DNA from: Moesziomyces globuligerus
Taxonomy: Eukaryota; Basidiomycota; Ustilaginomycetes; Ustilaginales; Ustilaginaceae
Assembly: GCA_030849465.1 (NCBI GenBank)
Contig: JARVLF010000012.1
Location: 372,001-436,000, forward strand
Length of the DNA stretch: 64,000 nucleotides
Reading direction: 5' to 3'
The notes under the pieces are model-generated. The model searched no databases. It saw only the letters and a list, made by a program, of their open reading frames with translations, and was not told the origin of the DNA. This document shows, in pieces, positions 42,073 to 55,139 of the stretch. Made by a program: the position numbers and the translations under genes. Each line of letters opens with the position of its first letter. The first letter of the stretch is position 1.

Positions 42073-45000
42073 ATGACCACCCCTTCGCTGGGAGCAGGTC
42101 AGCCTGTCCTGGCCCCCAACGGCCAGGTCGCTCTTTATCCCCCCGCCACGAGCCCTCCTCTCGGTCAAGAGGACAGCTCCGAGATGGTCCTCGAGCTCGC
42201 CGACGGAACCGCCTACCGCGGTATCAGCTTCGGTGCCGAGGGCAAGTCCATCTCCGGAGAGTGTGTCTTCCAGACTGGTAAGTCGAATGCCTCCTCCGCC
42301 ATCCTCGCGCAAGCTGCACCTTCAGCCACCAGCTTGCGCGCTGGCTCTGCTGCTGCCCCCTGCCAAATGTGCAGGTCGAGCCTTGATCTGACGCGCTCTC
42401 TCCACCTCGATCGCCACGCTCTTCTCGATCCCCGCCGTCCACAGGTATGGTCGGCTACGTCGAGTCGATCACCGACCCCTCGTACGAGGGTCAGATCCTC
42501 GTTCTCACCTTCCCCCTCGCTGGCAACTACGGTGTCCCCAGCCGCGAGGAGGCTGCTCAGAGCATCCAGAAGCTGCTCGCCTCTCCTTTCGAGTCGAGCC
42601 GCATCCACGTGGCCGGTCTCGTCGTGTCGTACTACAGCCACGAGTTCAGCCACTACCTCGCTCAGACCGGCCTCTCGGACTGGCTCAAGGAGAGCGGCGT
42701 CCCCGCCGTCTACGGTATCGACACCCGCGCCCTGACCAAGAAGATCCGCAACCAGGGCAGCATGCTCGGCAAGCTCCTCACCCCGCAGCCCGGCGCTTCC
42801 ATCGCGGGCGCTGCGGCCGCTGGCAACTGGCGCTCCGCCATCCTCGACCTCCCCTTCGCCGACCCTAACGCCGAGAACCTCGTCGCCCGTGTCTCGTGCA
42901 AGAAGCCCCAGCTCTACACCCCCGCGAACACCGCCTCGGGCGAGTCGCTCGGCAAGTTCGAGGCCCCCCTCCTCCACCCCTCCGGCCGTCCCATTCGCAT
43001 CCTTGCGCTTGACGTCGGTATGAAGTACAACCAGATCCGATGCTTCACCTCCCGCGGTGTCGAGCTCAACGTCGTCCCCTGGGACTACGACTTCCTCGCC
43101 GAGGTTGGCTCCTTCGACGGTCTCTTCATCTCCAACGGTCCCGGTGACCCCGTCTCGTGCGGTCCCACCATCGCACGCATCTCCGAGCTCCTCAAGCTCA
43201 AGGGCGCCAACATGATCCCCATCTTCGGTATCTGCCTCGGCCACCAGCTCCTCGCTCTCGCTGCCGGTGCCCAGACCGAGAAGCTCAAGTTCGGTAACCG
43301 TGGCCACAACATCCCATGCACCGACCAGATCAGCGGTCGCTGCTACATCACCTCGCAGAACCACGGTTTCGCCGTCAACGCAGATACCCTCCCCCTTGGC
43401 TGGAAGCCCCTCTTCGCCAACGCCAACGACGACACCAACGAGGGTATCTACTCCACCGAAGGCCCTTACTTCAGTGTCCAGTTCCACCCCGAGAGCACCC
43501 CCGGTCCCCGCGACACCGAGTTCCTCTTCGACGTCTTCATCCGCAGCGTCGTCGACTGTGCCACCGTCAAGGCTGCTCCTGGCGTCACCCCAGCCACCGT
43601 GCTGCCCCCCGTCGCCTTCACCGGCGGCCTGCACGCCGACAACGCCGCCAAGACCCCTCGCGTCCACGTCCGCAAGGTCCTCGTCCTCGGCTCTGGTGGT
43701 CTCAGCATCGGCCAGGCCGGTGAGTTCGACTACTCGGGTTCGCAGGCCATCAAGGCGCTCAAGGAGGAGGGCATCTACACTGTGCTCATCAACCCCAACA
43801 TCGCCACCATTCAGACCTCTTCCGGTCTGGCTGACAAGGTCTACTTCCTCCCCGTCACCCCCGAGTTTGTGCTCAAGGTCATCGAGCACGAGCGCCCCGA
43901 CGGTATCTACTGTACTTTCGGTGGTCAGACCGCGCTCAACGTCGGTATCAAGATCAAGGACGAGCTCCCCAAGATGGGCGTCAAGATCCTTGGTACCCCG
44001 ATCGACACCATCATCACCACCGAGGACCGTGACCTCTTCGCCAAGGCCATGGAGGAGATCGGCGAGAAGTGCGCCCCTTCGGCCGCCGCCAACAACTGGG
44101 ACGAGGCTCTCGCTGCCGCCCAGTCGATCGGCTTCCCCGTCATCGTCCGTGCTGCTTTCGCGCTCGGCGGTCTCGGCTCCGGCTTCGCCAACAACGTGGA
44201 CGAGCTCCGCAAGCTCTGCTCTGCTGCCTTTGCCAACTCGCCACAGGTGCTCGTCGAGAAGTCGATGAAGGGCTGGAAGGAGGTCGAGTACGAGGTCGTG
44301 CGTGATTGCCGCAACAACTGCATCACTGTCTGCAACATGGAGAACTTTGATCCGCTCGGTATCCACACTGGTGACTCGATCGTCATTGCTCCCTCGCAGA
44401 CGCTCAGCGACGACGACTACAACATGCTCCGAACCACCGCCGTTAACGTCATCCGACATCTCGGTGTGGTCGGTGAGTGCAACATCCAGTATGCGCTCAA
44501 CCCGCACAAGCGCGAGTACTGCATCATCGAGGTCAACGCCCGTCTCTCGCGTTCGTCGGCGCTGGCGTCCAAGGCCACCGGTTACCCGCTCGCCTTCATT
44601 GCTGCCAAGCTCGGTCTCAACATCCCGCTCAACGAGATCCGCAACAGCGTGACGCGCGAGACCAGCGCCTGCTTCGAGCCTTCGCTCGACTACGTCGTCA
44701 CCAAGTTCCCCCGATGGGATCTCCGCAAGTTCGTCCGCGTCAGCAGCAAGCTGGGCTCTTCGATGAAGAGTGTCGGTGAGGTGATGAGCATCGGCCGCAC
44801 GTTCGAGGAGTCGATCCAGAAGGCCATCCGTTCGATCGACTACCAGTACGACGGTTTCAGCGCCAACGATGTCGTCGAAGACGAGGAGATCGACGAGGAG
44901 CTCACCAACCCCACCGACAAGCGCATGTTCGCTATCGCCAACGCCATGGCCAAGGGCTACTCGGTGGACAAGATCCACCAGATGAGCAACATCGACCGCT

Positions 45001-48000
45001 GGTTCCTCAGCAAGCTCATGCGCATCATGAACGCCCACAAGGTGTTTGCTACGCACAACGCTGCCAGCTTCCCGCCCGCCATGCTTCGCCAGGCCAAGCA
45101 GCTCGGTTTCTCGGACAGGCAGCTCGCCAAGTCCCTCAACTCGACCGAGCTCGCCGTCCGCAAGCTGCGTCAGGAGCACGCCATCATGCCCTTTGTCAAG
45201 CAGATCGACACGGTCGCCGCCGAGTTCCCGGCCTACACCAACTACCTCTACACCACCTACAACGCTGTCGAGCACGACGTCAACTTCGCCGACAAGGGTA
45301 TCATGGTGCTGGGTTCCGGTGTTTACCGCATCGGCTCGTCGGTCGAGTTCGATTGGTGTGCGGTGCGAGCCATCCGCACGCTGCGTCAGCGCGGCTACAA
45401 GACGATCATGGTCAACTACAACCCCGAGACTGTGTCCACCGACTACGACGAGGCCGACCGCCTCTACTTCGAGAACATCTCGCTCGAGACTGTGCTCGAC
45501 ATCTACGACACGGAGCAGTCGTCTGGTGTGATCATCTCGATGGGTGGCCAGACGCCCAACAACATCGCGCTGCCGCTCCACCGCCAGAACGTCAAGATCC
45601 TCGGCACTTCGCCCGAGATGATCGACATGGCCGAGAACCGATACAAGTTCTCGCGCATGCTCGACAAGATCGGCGTCGACCAGCCCATGTGGAAGGAGCT
45701 CACCAGCTTCGAGGAAGCCCAGTCTGCCTGCGCCCGCTTCGGCTACCCCGTTCTGGTGCGTCCCTCGTACGTGCTCAGTGGTGCCGCCATGAACGTCGTC
45801 TACTCGCCCGAGGACCTCAACAGCTACCTGTCCCAGGCTGCTGCCATCAACCGCGAGCACCCCGTCGTCATCACCAAGTACCTCGAGGGTGCCAAGGAGA
45901 TCGAGATGGACGCTGTCGCCAAGGACGGAAAGATGATCATGCACTACGTCTCCGAGCACGTCGAGAACGCCGGTGTGCACTCGGGTGACGCTACGCTCAT
46001 CCTGCCCCCTCAGGATCTGGACCCCGAAACCGTGCGCCGCATCGAGGTGGCCACCGCCAAGATCGCCGCTTCGCTGCACGTCACCGGTCCCTTCAACATC
46101 CAGTTCATCGCCAAGAACAACGACATCAAGGTGATCGAGTGCAACGTCCGAGCTGCGCGATCGTTCCCCTTCGTCAGCAAGGTCACGGGCATCGATGCCA
46201 TCCAGATGGCCACCGATGTCATGCTCGACCTGCCCGTCGAGGCCTACCCCAAGGTGGACCTGCCCCGCGACTACGTCGGTGTCAAGGTGCCCCAGTTCTC
46301 GTTCAGCCGTCTGGCCGGCGCCGACCCCATCCTGGGTGTCGAGATGGCCTCGACCGGTGAGGTGGCCTGCTTCGGTCGCAACAAGTACGAGGCCTACCTC
46401 AAGGCGATGATCGCCTCGGGCATCCGCCTGCCTACCAAGAACGTGCTGCTCAGCATTGGTTCGTACAGCGAGAAGCAGGAGCTGCTGCCCGCGGTGCGCA
46501 CGCTCCACCAGCTCGGCTTCACCCTCTACGGCTCGTCGGGCTCGGCCGACTTCTACTCGGAGCAGGGCATCCCGGTCATCCACCTCGAGGCGCTGCCCGA
46601 GGACGACGAGTCCAAGTTCGAGGACACGGCCAAGGCCTCGTACTCGCTGCTGACGCACTTGACGCAGGGTCTCTCGTCGCTGTTCATCTCGCTGCCCAGC
46701 AAGAACAAGTACCGCCGACCTGTGGCGTTCACCTCGATGGGCTACCGCGCTCGACGACTTGCGATCGACCGATCCATCCCGCTGATCACCAACGTCAAGA
46801 ACGCCAAGCTCTTTGTCGAGGCGCTCGCACGCCACCGCAAGGCCGGCTCGAACTTCGACATCTCGCCCGTCGACTTCAAGACGAGCCACACCGCCTTCAC
46901 GCTGCCGGGTCTCATCAACGTCAACGCGTTCGTGCCCAGCATCGCCGACGGCAATGTGAGCGCCGAGGAGCTCGCTGCCATCACGCGCGCTTCGATCGCC
47001 GGTGGTTTCACCACCGTCCAGGTCATGCCTGTCGGTGTTTCGTCGAGCATCGTCGATGCTGCTTCGCTCGCTACGGCCGAGGGCAAGATCGTCGAGGGTG
47101 CTCACTGCGATGTCTCGCTCGGTGTGTCGGCGACGGCGGACAACGCCGAGTCGATCGACGAGTTTGCCGAGAGCGCCCGCTCGCTGCTCATCTCGTTCAA
47201 TGGTCTCGGCTCGAACGTGAGCAAGGCGGCGACGATCGCTTCGCACTTTGCCTCGTGGCCCGCGGACCGACCGATCGTGACGGACGCACGCAACACGGAC
47301 CTTGCGTCGGTGCTGCTGCTCGCCAGCCTCAACAACCGCTCGATCCATGTGACCAACGTGCTCTCGCGCGACGACATTCAGCTGATCGCCCTCAGCAAGG
47401 CCAAGGGTCTGCAGGTGACCTGCGACGTCGCCGTGTACGCGCTCTTCTTCACCACCGAGATGTACCCTCAGGCGACGTGCCTTCCCTCGGCGGCTGACCA
47501 GAAGGTGCTGTGGGAGAACCTGGAGGACATCGACATGTTCTCGATCGGCAGCACGCCTTACCAGCTTGCCAAGGAGATCGGCGAGGTGGCTGCTCCCCAG
47601 TCGGGTATCGAGGAGACGCTCCTGCTGCTCCTCGACGCCGTCAACGAGCGCCGCCTGACGCTCGACGACATTGTCTCGAGGCTCTACACCAAGCCCAAGC
47701 AGGTGTTCGGCGTGCAGTCGCAGCCCGACACCCAGGTCGAGGTGGAGATCGACCGACCGACGGCGTTCGTGCGCCGCGACTACTGGTCGCCGCTCGAGTC
47801 GCGCGCCACGGTGGGCTCGATCAACCGTGTGACGCTCAAGGCCAAGACGGTGTTCGTCGATGGCGAGGTGCTTTCGAACGCCTCGCTCGGCAGCAACGTC
47901 AGCAACGTGGCAACGGTGGCTAAGCAGGCCAAGTCGGCCGGCCGCCGCGTCTCGTTCTCGGCTGCCACCGCTGGCACGCCCGCAGCGGCCGGCGGTGTCT

Positions 48001-49109
48001 CGGCCCAGGATGCGCCGACGTCGCCGACGCCGCTCTCGTTGGCACTGCGATCGCCCGTGCTCGGCGCGACCGAGGCGACTCAGCCTCGCAGCGGCAGCTT
48101 GATGGCTGCTTTCGCCAACGAGTCGACGGCGCTCACCGCTGCCCCTAGGACGGCTTCCATCGGATCGGTGCTGTACCACCCGACGTTTGCGCGCCGCCAC
48201 ATCCTGTCGGTGAAGAACTTCACGCGTGACGACGTGCACGCGCTCTTCTCGGTGGCTACCGAGATGCGCATGCTCGTCGAGCGACAGGGCTCGGTGGACA
48301 TTCTGCGCGGCCGTGTGCTGGCGACGCTCTTCTACGAGGAGTCGACGCGCACCTCGTGTTCGTTCGAGGCCGCCATGCTGCGTCTGGGTGGTCAGGTGGT
48401 CAAGGTGCAGCCTGACAAGTCGTCGGTGCAGAAGGGCGAGTCGATCCCCGACACGATCCGCACGCTGGCGTGCTACGCCGATGCGGTGGTGATGCGCCAC
48501 CCCGAGGCTGGCAGCGTGCACCTGGCCGCCAAGCACTCGCCGGTGCCGGTGATCTCGGGCGGCGAGTCGTCGATCGAGCACCCGACGCAGGCGCTGCTGG
48601 ACACGTTTGCGATCCGCGAGGAGATGGGCACTGTGGCGGGTCTGACGATCACCATGGTCGGTGACCTCAAGTACGGGCGCACGGTGCACAGCCTGGTGCA
48701 GCTGCTGTGCCTGTACGGCGTGACGGTCAACTACGTGAGCCCCGAGACGCTCAAGATGCCGGAGGACGTCAAGCAGGCGGTGGCGCGCCGCGGCATCAAG
48801 CAGTACGAGTCGACGGTGCTGAGCGACGACATTCTGGCGCGCACCGACGTGCTCTACGTGACGCGCGTGCAGAAGGAGCGCTTCGCCGACCTCGGCGAGT
48901 ACGAGGCGGTCAAGGACACGTACGTGGTGGACAACGCCGCGCTCTCCAAGTGCAAGCCCACGACGATCGTCCTCCACCCGCTGCCCAAGAACAAGGAGCT
49001 GGCCGACGACCTCGAGTACGACCCGCGCGCCGCCTGGTGGCGCCAGGTCAAGTACGGCCTCTACCTCCGCATGGCTCTGCTCGCCATGGTGCTGCACCAG
49101 CGTGCTTAG
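42073..49109 (+). CDS. URA2: Ura2-type CPSase II / aspartate carbamoyltransferase
   Basis: Multifunctional enzyme for the first two steps of pyrimidine synthesis: glutamine-dependent carbamoyl-phosphate synthesis, then carbamoyl-aspartate. Exon 1 is 42073-42277, the intron 42278-42444 (167 bp) and exon 2 42445-49109, giving 2289 residues. Order: glutaminase with nucleophile Cys in GICLGHQ (about residue 330) and VQFHPE; two CPSase halves starting at [21 protein letters not shown] (about 476) and near [19 protein letters not shown] (about 1020); an allosteric MGS-like domain (about 1400-1530); a dihydroorotase-like domain (about 1549-1880); a linker; and ATCase from about 1979 with STRTS, HPTQ and LHPLPK. 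The dihydroorotase part is [12 protein letters not shown], lacking the metal-binding HxH, so it should be inactive as in yeast Ura2. UTP feedback is expected from the family. Codon use is very biased. Confidence 0.98.
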
Positions 49110-49822
49110 AGCGTTTCCCCCTTTTCCTCACTTCTCACTCCCTATGCCTGTTGCTTTCATTCCCTGTACAGATTTATGCGCTCTTGTTCCACAAGCTAGA
49201 AGAAATGATCGAGTTCTGTTTCCCTTACTTGTCGAGCCAGATTCCGTGTGACGACCTCAGTTTGGGAGGGGCCAAAGGTTGGTTCGGATTTCGGGACGCA
49301 GGTGCCGGAGATTTGTGGGCGGGTAAGCGTGGATGTGAAGGCGAGGAAGAAACGATCCGGGAGGGGCGAGCGAGCGAGCGAGCGAGGTGGAGGTTTGACG
49401 GAGAGGGCGGGGCGATACGCGCTGTGTGGTTGGCTCAGGGTGCTCGGCAAAGCGCGCGCCGAAGGAGCTGCAGGCAGGCGAGCCCGCTCGCGTGAGCCGA
49501 CGGAGCCCAGAGCCAGTCATCCATGCAGCTCATCCACTCGTCCCACCAAAGTGCCGATACCGTCAACCACCAACACGCACCCCACCGCCGTCAAGCCACA
49601 TCCATCAGCGTCGCTTAACCCACCAGACTCGCGCTTGGAGACAAAGTGATCGCTGCATCGCGCTCGCTCGCATTCACACAACAGGGGAAACGAATCGACC
49701 CACCTCGACGTCGGGGAACTTCCCAACCCAAGCCTCGTACTCGGACGCTTGTGCTTCATTAATACTCGACCCTGAGTTCGAATCTGGCTCGAGGTCTCGA
49801 CTCGTGCGGGGATCGCTCTGGT
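49110..49822. other. Intergenic region URA2 to Sec14-like gene
   Basis: Contains the URA2 3' end and the next promoter. A short CGAG tandem repeat lies at about 49367-49386. No gene is seen. Confidence 0.4.
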
Positions 49823-51289
49823 ATGGCAGCATCCATGGAGTCGACAACGTCGTCTGGCTCGTCGGAGCCCAAGACGCCGCCTAGCAATCGCACGGCCACC
49901 GATCCTCGCGCGCTCCAGACGCCCGACAAGTCGTCGACTCCGGGCGCAGCCACGCCGCCCTCGTCGCTGCGGAAGCGTTTCGCCTCGTTCACGCGCTCGT
50001 CGGGCAAGACCTCTGCGGCCGCGCTCTCGCAGGGCGACTCGGGCACCTCGGGCAGCTCGACGCCAGTGGCAGAAGACGGCGGGGAACGCATCGAGAAGCT
50101 CGATCTCCTCCGTGGCGCGCCTGCTCCGCAGCCACACGGATCGTCGGCACCCGTCTCGCGCCGCGCCAGCATCTCCAAGAGCGACGAAGGTCATGCCCAC
50201 ACGCACAAGACCGCCGACGAGATCAATCAAGACTCTCCCCTCCAGCGCGTCCTCAACAGCCCCAACGCAGTAAGCACACCTTTCCCCCTCTCGGAAGCTC
50301 GGAAATGTAGAGTGGCCAATGCTGACCCGATTGCCTGGTGGGGGATGGTAGCAACCGTTGCCTGGACATCCAGGCAACTTGACCGAGACGCAGGCAAGAG
50401 CGCTACACGAACTCACCACCGCCCTCAAGCACGACGGTGCACTGCACGATCCCGAATCCGAACCACCCTCCTACCAAGACACGCAACTACTGTATGTTCA
50501 AACCCTTCGCCCATCACCGGCTCTTTGTGAAGACGAGGATCACAGCTGACGCTTTTACCTGTACGACGTTGCGATAGACGGTTTCTGCGGGCGCGCAACT
50601 TCAACGTGGCTGCGGCACGGAGCATGTATCTGAAAGCCGAGGCGTGGAAGAAGGAGATCGGGCTGGATGCGCTGGTACGGGATTTTGACTTCTCGGAGCG
50701 CGATGCGGTTGCTTCGTTTGGCTGGTGCATGTACTTTCACGGTACCGACGTTCTCGGACGACCGGTCTTCATCCAAGACCTAGGCAACATGGATGTCGGT
50801 TCGGTCTTTCGCACCACGACGCCGGAGCGAGTGATCCAGAATTTTGCCGTCACGCTCGAGCTCGCCGTTCGACACCGCTACGAAGCATGCACCGTGGCGA
50901 GTGGCCGATGGGTCGACGACAACCTCATGGTGGTCAACCTCGCCGGCCTCGGCCTGGGTACGTTCTGGTCCATGAAGGGTCAGCTCCAACAGCTGCTCCA
51001 CATCCTCGACAACAACTTCCCCGAACTCTCGGGCCGCGTCCAGATCATCAACGCCCCCTACATGTTTAGCACCATCTGGTCCTGGGTCAAGGGCTGGCTC
51101 CCCGTCGCCACCGTCGACAAGATCGACATCGCAGGCGCCGCCTACCACGACCGCATCTGGCCCTTTGTCCCCAAACCAGACTGGCCAAAGAGCCTCGGTG
51201 GCCTCTGCGACTGCTCCGACGCAAACGGCTGCACAAAGTCAGATAAGGGCCCCTGGGATAAGAGGCTCGTAAGGACCGCAGATCTGTAG
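49823..51289 (+). CDS. Sec14-like CRAL-TRIO lipid-transfer protein
   Basis: Exons are 49823-50269, 50352-50491 and 50578-51289; introns are 82 and 86 bp, both with CTGAC branch sites. The product is 432 residues. The first 150 residues are Ser/Thr/Pro-rich and disordered. The CRAL-TRIO N-terminal helix bundle begins at TETQARALHELTTAL and continues LLRFLRARNFNVAAARSMYLKAEAWKKE across the second junction (CT|A). The lipid-binding domain has DVLGRPVFIQDLGNMD, LMVVNLAGLGLGTFW, FPELSGRVQIINAPYMFSTIWSWVKGWLP. Family members carry phosphatidylinositol or another lipid between membranes. The Sec14 subtype is undecided. Confidence 0.88.
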
Positions 51290-51585
51290 CCAATCCCACC
51301 TCGCATGCCACGTGTCGACCCAGACTGCAAAGTCGGAAAAAGTGCGTGCACCATCTGCCTGCCGATGCATCCTCCAGCATCATCTTAAACTTCAGCCCGA
51401 ATGTTTGTCGGTCTGGCATGTGAGGCCGAGTGCCGAATGCAGCGACGATAGTGTCATCGGTGCTGCATGTGTAGAGCACCGCAAGTCCGGCCGTCGAGGG
51501 ATGGTCGAGGCTGCACATTCATCGAAAAGGTTGCGGATCTGAGGTGGAAAGTGCGATTGCGTTGCTGCGGTGGCTAGAGACAGGT

Positions 51586-52007
51586 CTACTCTTCGTCGTC
51601 GTAGCCCGAGACGTCTTGACGTGCGCGGGCCGGCACTAGCGCATCGAAAAGAACCCATCCGTTGTCAGTCCATCAGTCATCTGCGCTCTTCACACCCGGC
51701 TACGCGAGATTGGCAACTTACGAGGGTAGGAGGTGGGGACCTTCTCGGCGGGCTTCCAGCCGTACGCCTTTCGGATGGGCGGCACAGCCACGACGGCCAC
51801 CGGCCCGACCGAGCCGATCAGGAGCGAGTAGAACACGACCGGGTGCTCGTGCGCCGCATATTGCTACAGATGATCACAAAAGACCCGTCACAAAAACGTC
51901 AGTAAAAGAGCTGGCATATCGTCGGAGGTGGCGGGCAAGCTCGGTGCTGGCTGGGCACGTACGAGGTATCGGTATGTGTTTCGGAACGGGGAGAAGAGCG
52001 ACGCCAT
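51586..52007 (-). CDS. NADH:ubiquinone oxidoreductase 9.5 kDa subunit (NDUFA3-like)
   Basis: Small accessory subunit of mitochondrial complex I, in the membrane arm by family knowledge. Exons (minus strand) are 52007-51963, 51863-51722 and 51635-51586, with introns of 99 and 86 bp, giving 78 residues. The product begins MASLFSPFRNTYRYL. The membrane helix is FYSLLIGSVGPVAVVAVPP, followed by IRKAYGWKPAEKVPTSYP and a C terminus in GYDDEE. The fungal 9.5 kDa subunit has the same layout (YLRYA...P.Y...GxxGPVxxxxVPPxR...TYP...GYDD). Its three small exons are easily missed. Confidence 0.88.
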
Positions 52008-54546
52008 GGTGATCAGATGCGCTACGATGTCCAACAGTAGCCCGTGGATCCAAGATGCAGGGTGAGGAGAGCGGTGGATTGTGCGGGGAAGAAGGGAGCG
52101 AGAGCGCCAAAGTGTCAAAGTGTGAGAGTGGGCCCAACCAGCCGTGATCGTCTCGAACCTCGTCGGAGCCGAATCTCGCAGCTCCCGTCTCATTTTCCTG
52201 AAGTTGTGCGTGCTCGATGGCCTCACACCCCAAAGGGAAAATTTAGTGGAAACCTTGTGTATGTGACGCGACACGGTCTCACACTCTCTGAAAAATTCAA
52301 ACCTCGGTCTGATGTGACCGACGTGACTGAGACAGGGGCCTGATACAACGCTGTGCGAGGCGACTCGATGTCAGAAGGTGCTCAGAGCATCGGTGCTCGT
52401 TCGGTGCGGATGATGACTTTCCGCGACCGCTCGCCGACTCTTGGCACATGGAAGGTTCGAAACCGGCCGAATAAGCTTTGGCTACGTCGATCGGAGCGCC
52501 GGCCAACCCGATACCGATCGACACCCATCGTCGACCCCAAGCTTGGCACCAACGATCGTCGGCCAACGCGGCCATGTACTTCGACGCTAGCACCCTTAGC
52601 GTCGACGACAGCTTTGAACTGCGACTTTCCTAAAGCGGCCTTGTGCGCATCCACGTTGACGGGTTCGGCGAGCATGTGGGGCTAGAGGGTCGGATCGGAA
52701 CGACTAGCACCCTACGCCGGAGAAACGCCGAACGAGGCTTGAGTGGAAGGATCCAGATCAACGCCTCTGGAGGGTCGATTCATGCTGTCGTTGAACCAAG
52801 GCAGCTCTATACGCCACGCCGATAAGCTGAGCGCCGTAACTTATCCGACGGATGGCTCCGGTGGAGTTCGGATGCGGACTCTGCCGCGCAGCGGAGCAGC
52901 TGTGCAGCTGTCAAACTTGGAAGCCACTACAAATTGGATTGAAATGAGCAATAGAAAATGTGTCTCCGAGGTGCATGCGCGTAGAGTTGAAGGCGACTGT
53001 TGACATGCTCCGTCCCACGCGCTTTACCCACGAGAGAAACATTGCTGACCCCTCCTCTGCCAGCCTCAGGGTGATGATCTGCTCACTCCCCTTGCTTGGG
53101 GGTAAGAGGAGAGACGCAGCGTAGATCTTGAATCCACACTCCGCCCCAACTAACCTAAACCTTGTCTGGACAACCGCATCAATGCCGGTTGCGTCACCCG
53201 TCCCATCCAACCAGCTAGTGTGTGTGGCCGCGCGCACTCACGCTGCCCGCCAGTGACGGGCGCTGCATCATGCAGATGCGCTGCTCAGCACCATGCAAGG
53301 CGCTACAATGCAAGTTGGGCCAACGAAGACCTGCTCTTCGAGACATCTCGACCCTCGTCCCCCTGACGCAGCCCTGGAGCTTACCCGGCGCAGAAGAAGA
53401 TCAGGCTTCCATGGCCCGTGAAACAGGTCCCACGCTTGCCGCCTATTCTTTGCTCGGATCGTGAGAACGTGCAGGACACCCTTTGTCTCTCGAGGTAGCC
53501 TGATCGTCCGGCTTTCCAAATCGGCAAGCCTCTCCGACACAAGTTCCACTAGCCTGGTACCTACGCGCGCCCATCACGATCCGATGACCTCGATTGCATC
53601 TCAAGTGAAGCCATGTCGTCGAACTCAGCGATCCGAGCTTTTTCCCTTCCTATCTTAAGAGAGCGGAGCTGGCAGGTCTGGGCGCGTATCACGAAACGCT
53701 CAAACGCCGAACCCAGGCTGATTCATCGCGCTCATGGATGCGATCAAGCAGGTGCGAGTGGCAAACGCCGGGCGGAGAGCAAGCGCAAAAGCGCCACAAA
53801 ATGCACTCTCCAAGCCCATCTAGCCGCCAACAATGCGCGCGCGCAAACGCATGATGTTGCGGCTCCAAGCCATCGTCAGCCTCCTTGGTCTCCCAGCTCC
53901 AAAGGGACTAGGTGCGAGCGGTAGGTTTCACGTCCCAGTCCACCGTCGTCTCCGGGATGTTCGTCCGACGTTGCGTTCCGGTCGGAGCCATTCCCGTTTA
54001 TTGTCTGCGAGTTCAGGGCCAGAAACTCCTTCTTTCGGGTGAGCAGCCGCCGTCGGTGTATGCCACCCTTGACGGCAAGAGGGATAGGATAGCAAGGGTG
54101 CGAGTGTTTTTGCGAGGGGTTGTACTATTTTTCTTTTGTGCAGCTGATTTTAAGCGCCGCCTGGAGCGCTTTTGCCGGGCAGAGGCGATTTCTTTTTTTG
54201 GCGCGCCCACGGCAGCTGACGAGTGTTTGGGCTGGTGCGATCCAGGTGTCCGGGTTGACAGACTGTCGATCTTGTCGCTCGCTTCGCCGCTCGTCGAGGC
54301 GGCTTGCCATCCGTTCAACCGTCGATCCTCCTCGGCTGCTGCTCGACAACGCTGACGTGCAGCTCGCCACGCATGGCCACGCCGGCCGCCCTGCGAGCCC
54401 TCAACTCTAGCTGCACCCACAAGCCCTTACTGGATGATCCCTCTCTCTCCCTCCCAGTCCGACGCTCGGAACGCCTCGTAGATCCACAGCCGTGGCGGCC
54501 AACCGCCACCGTGGTCAAAAGGATCGAGACCCGGCTCAAGTCCATG
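52008..54546. other. Gene-free region of about 2.5 kb
   Basis: Lies between the divergent complex I subunit gene and the 998-residue protein gene. The short open frames look random and no RNA gene was recognised. It probably carries two promoters. Confidence 0.45.
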
Positions 54547-55139
54547 CAGGTCCATCGCCAGACTGGGGTAGACCTGTCTCATCCCAGCCCGCCTCTTCGT
54601 CTTCCAGTCCGAGGCTGGGTGACGCACGTCAGCTCGACGCCGCCACGCAGTGTAACTTCTCCCTTGTGCACGTCTGCGGCTTGAGCCGTCGGGCGCACAT
54701 CCTGGCCTTCCCCAACCTCCGACAAGAAAGCCCACGCCCTTGTGTTTTGCCCCGCCGCCCGTTCCCTTGGCCCTCTCCCACGCTTCTCGTTTTCCTTTGT
54801 GTCTCACTTCATCGCCATTCGACAATCCGGAACCCTCTTGGCCCTTCCATACTCCCACGGGCTCACCTTCCTTTTCCACTTCGATACCCTCGTGCGACAC
54901 CCCAACCCCCGCCGTCTTTCTACCCTATCCTGACCACCACCACTTTTCATTACCTACCACCAACTTCATCTCTTGCACCCTCCGCTTTCTGTTCGACACT
55001 TGCACCACCATCAGCGACAGACGTACTCGCCGACGCTCGATTTGCATCCTCCGAGGCCTCAGCAGACCCGTACCTGGCCTTCCGCCAAGCGCAGCACACG
55101 GGGCACAGGGAAGCTGCGCGCTTCCCCTCGCGTATCACC
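54547..55139 (+). promoter_or_regulatory. ATG-free pyrimidine-rich leader of the 998-residue gene
   Basis: 593 bases with no ATG precede the start codon at 55140. The sequence is rich in CCxxCC and CT runs, like the leaders of URA2 and the Sfp1-like gene. Confidence 0.5.

Noticed and set aside
42213..49097. A 2,294-codon open frame antisense to URA2
   Set aside because: It is aligned codon-for-codon with URA2, so it only requires that URA2 avoid TTA, CTA and TCA codons, which its strong codon bias does. The translation is repetitive in Val, Leu, Asp, Glu and Arg, with no domain.
52450..52466. B-box-like GGTTCGAAACC, a possible tRNA
   Set aside because: No T-stem pairing, no acceptor stem and no A-box at the right distance.
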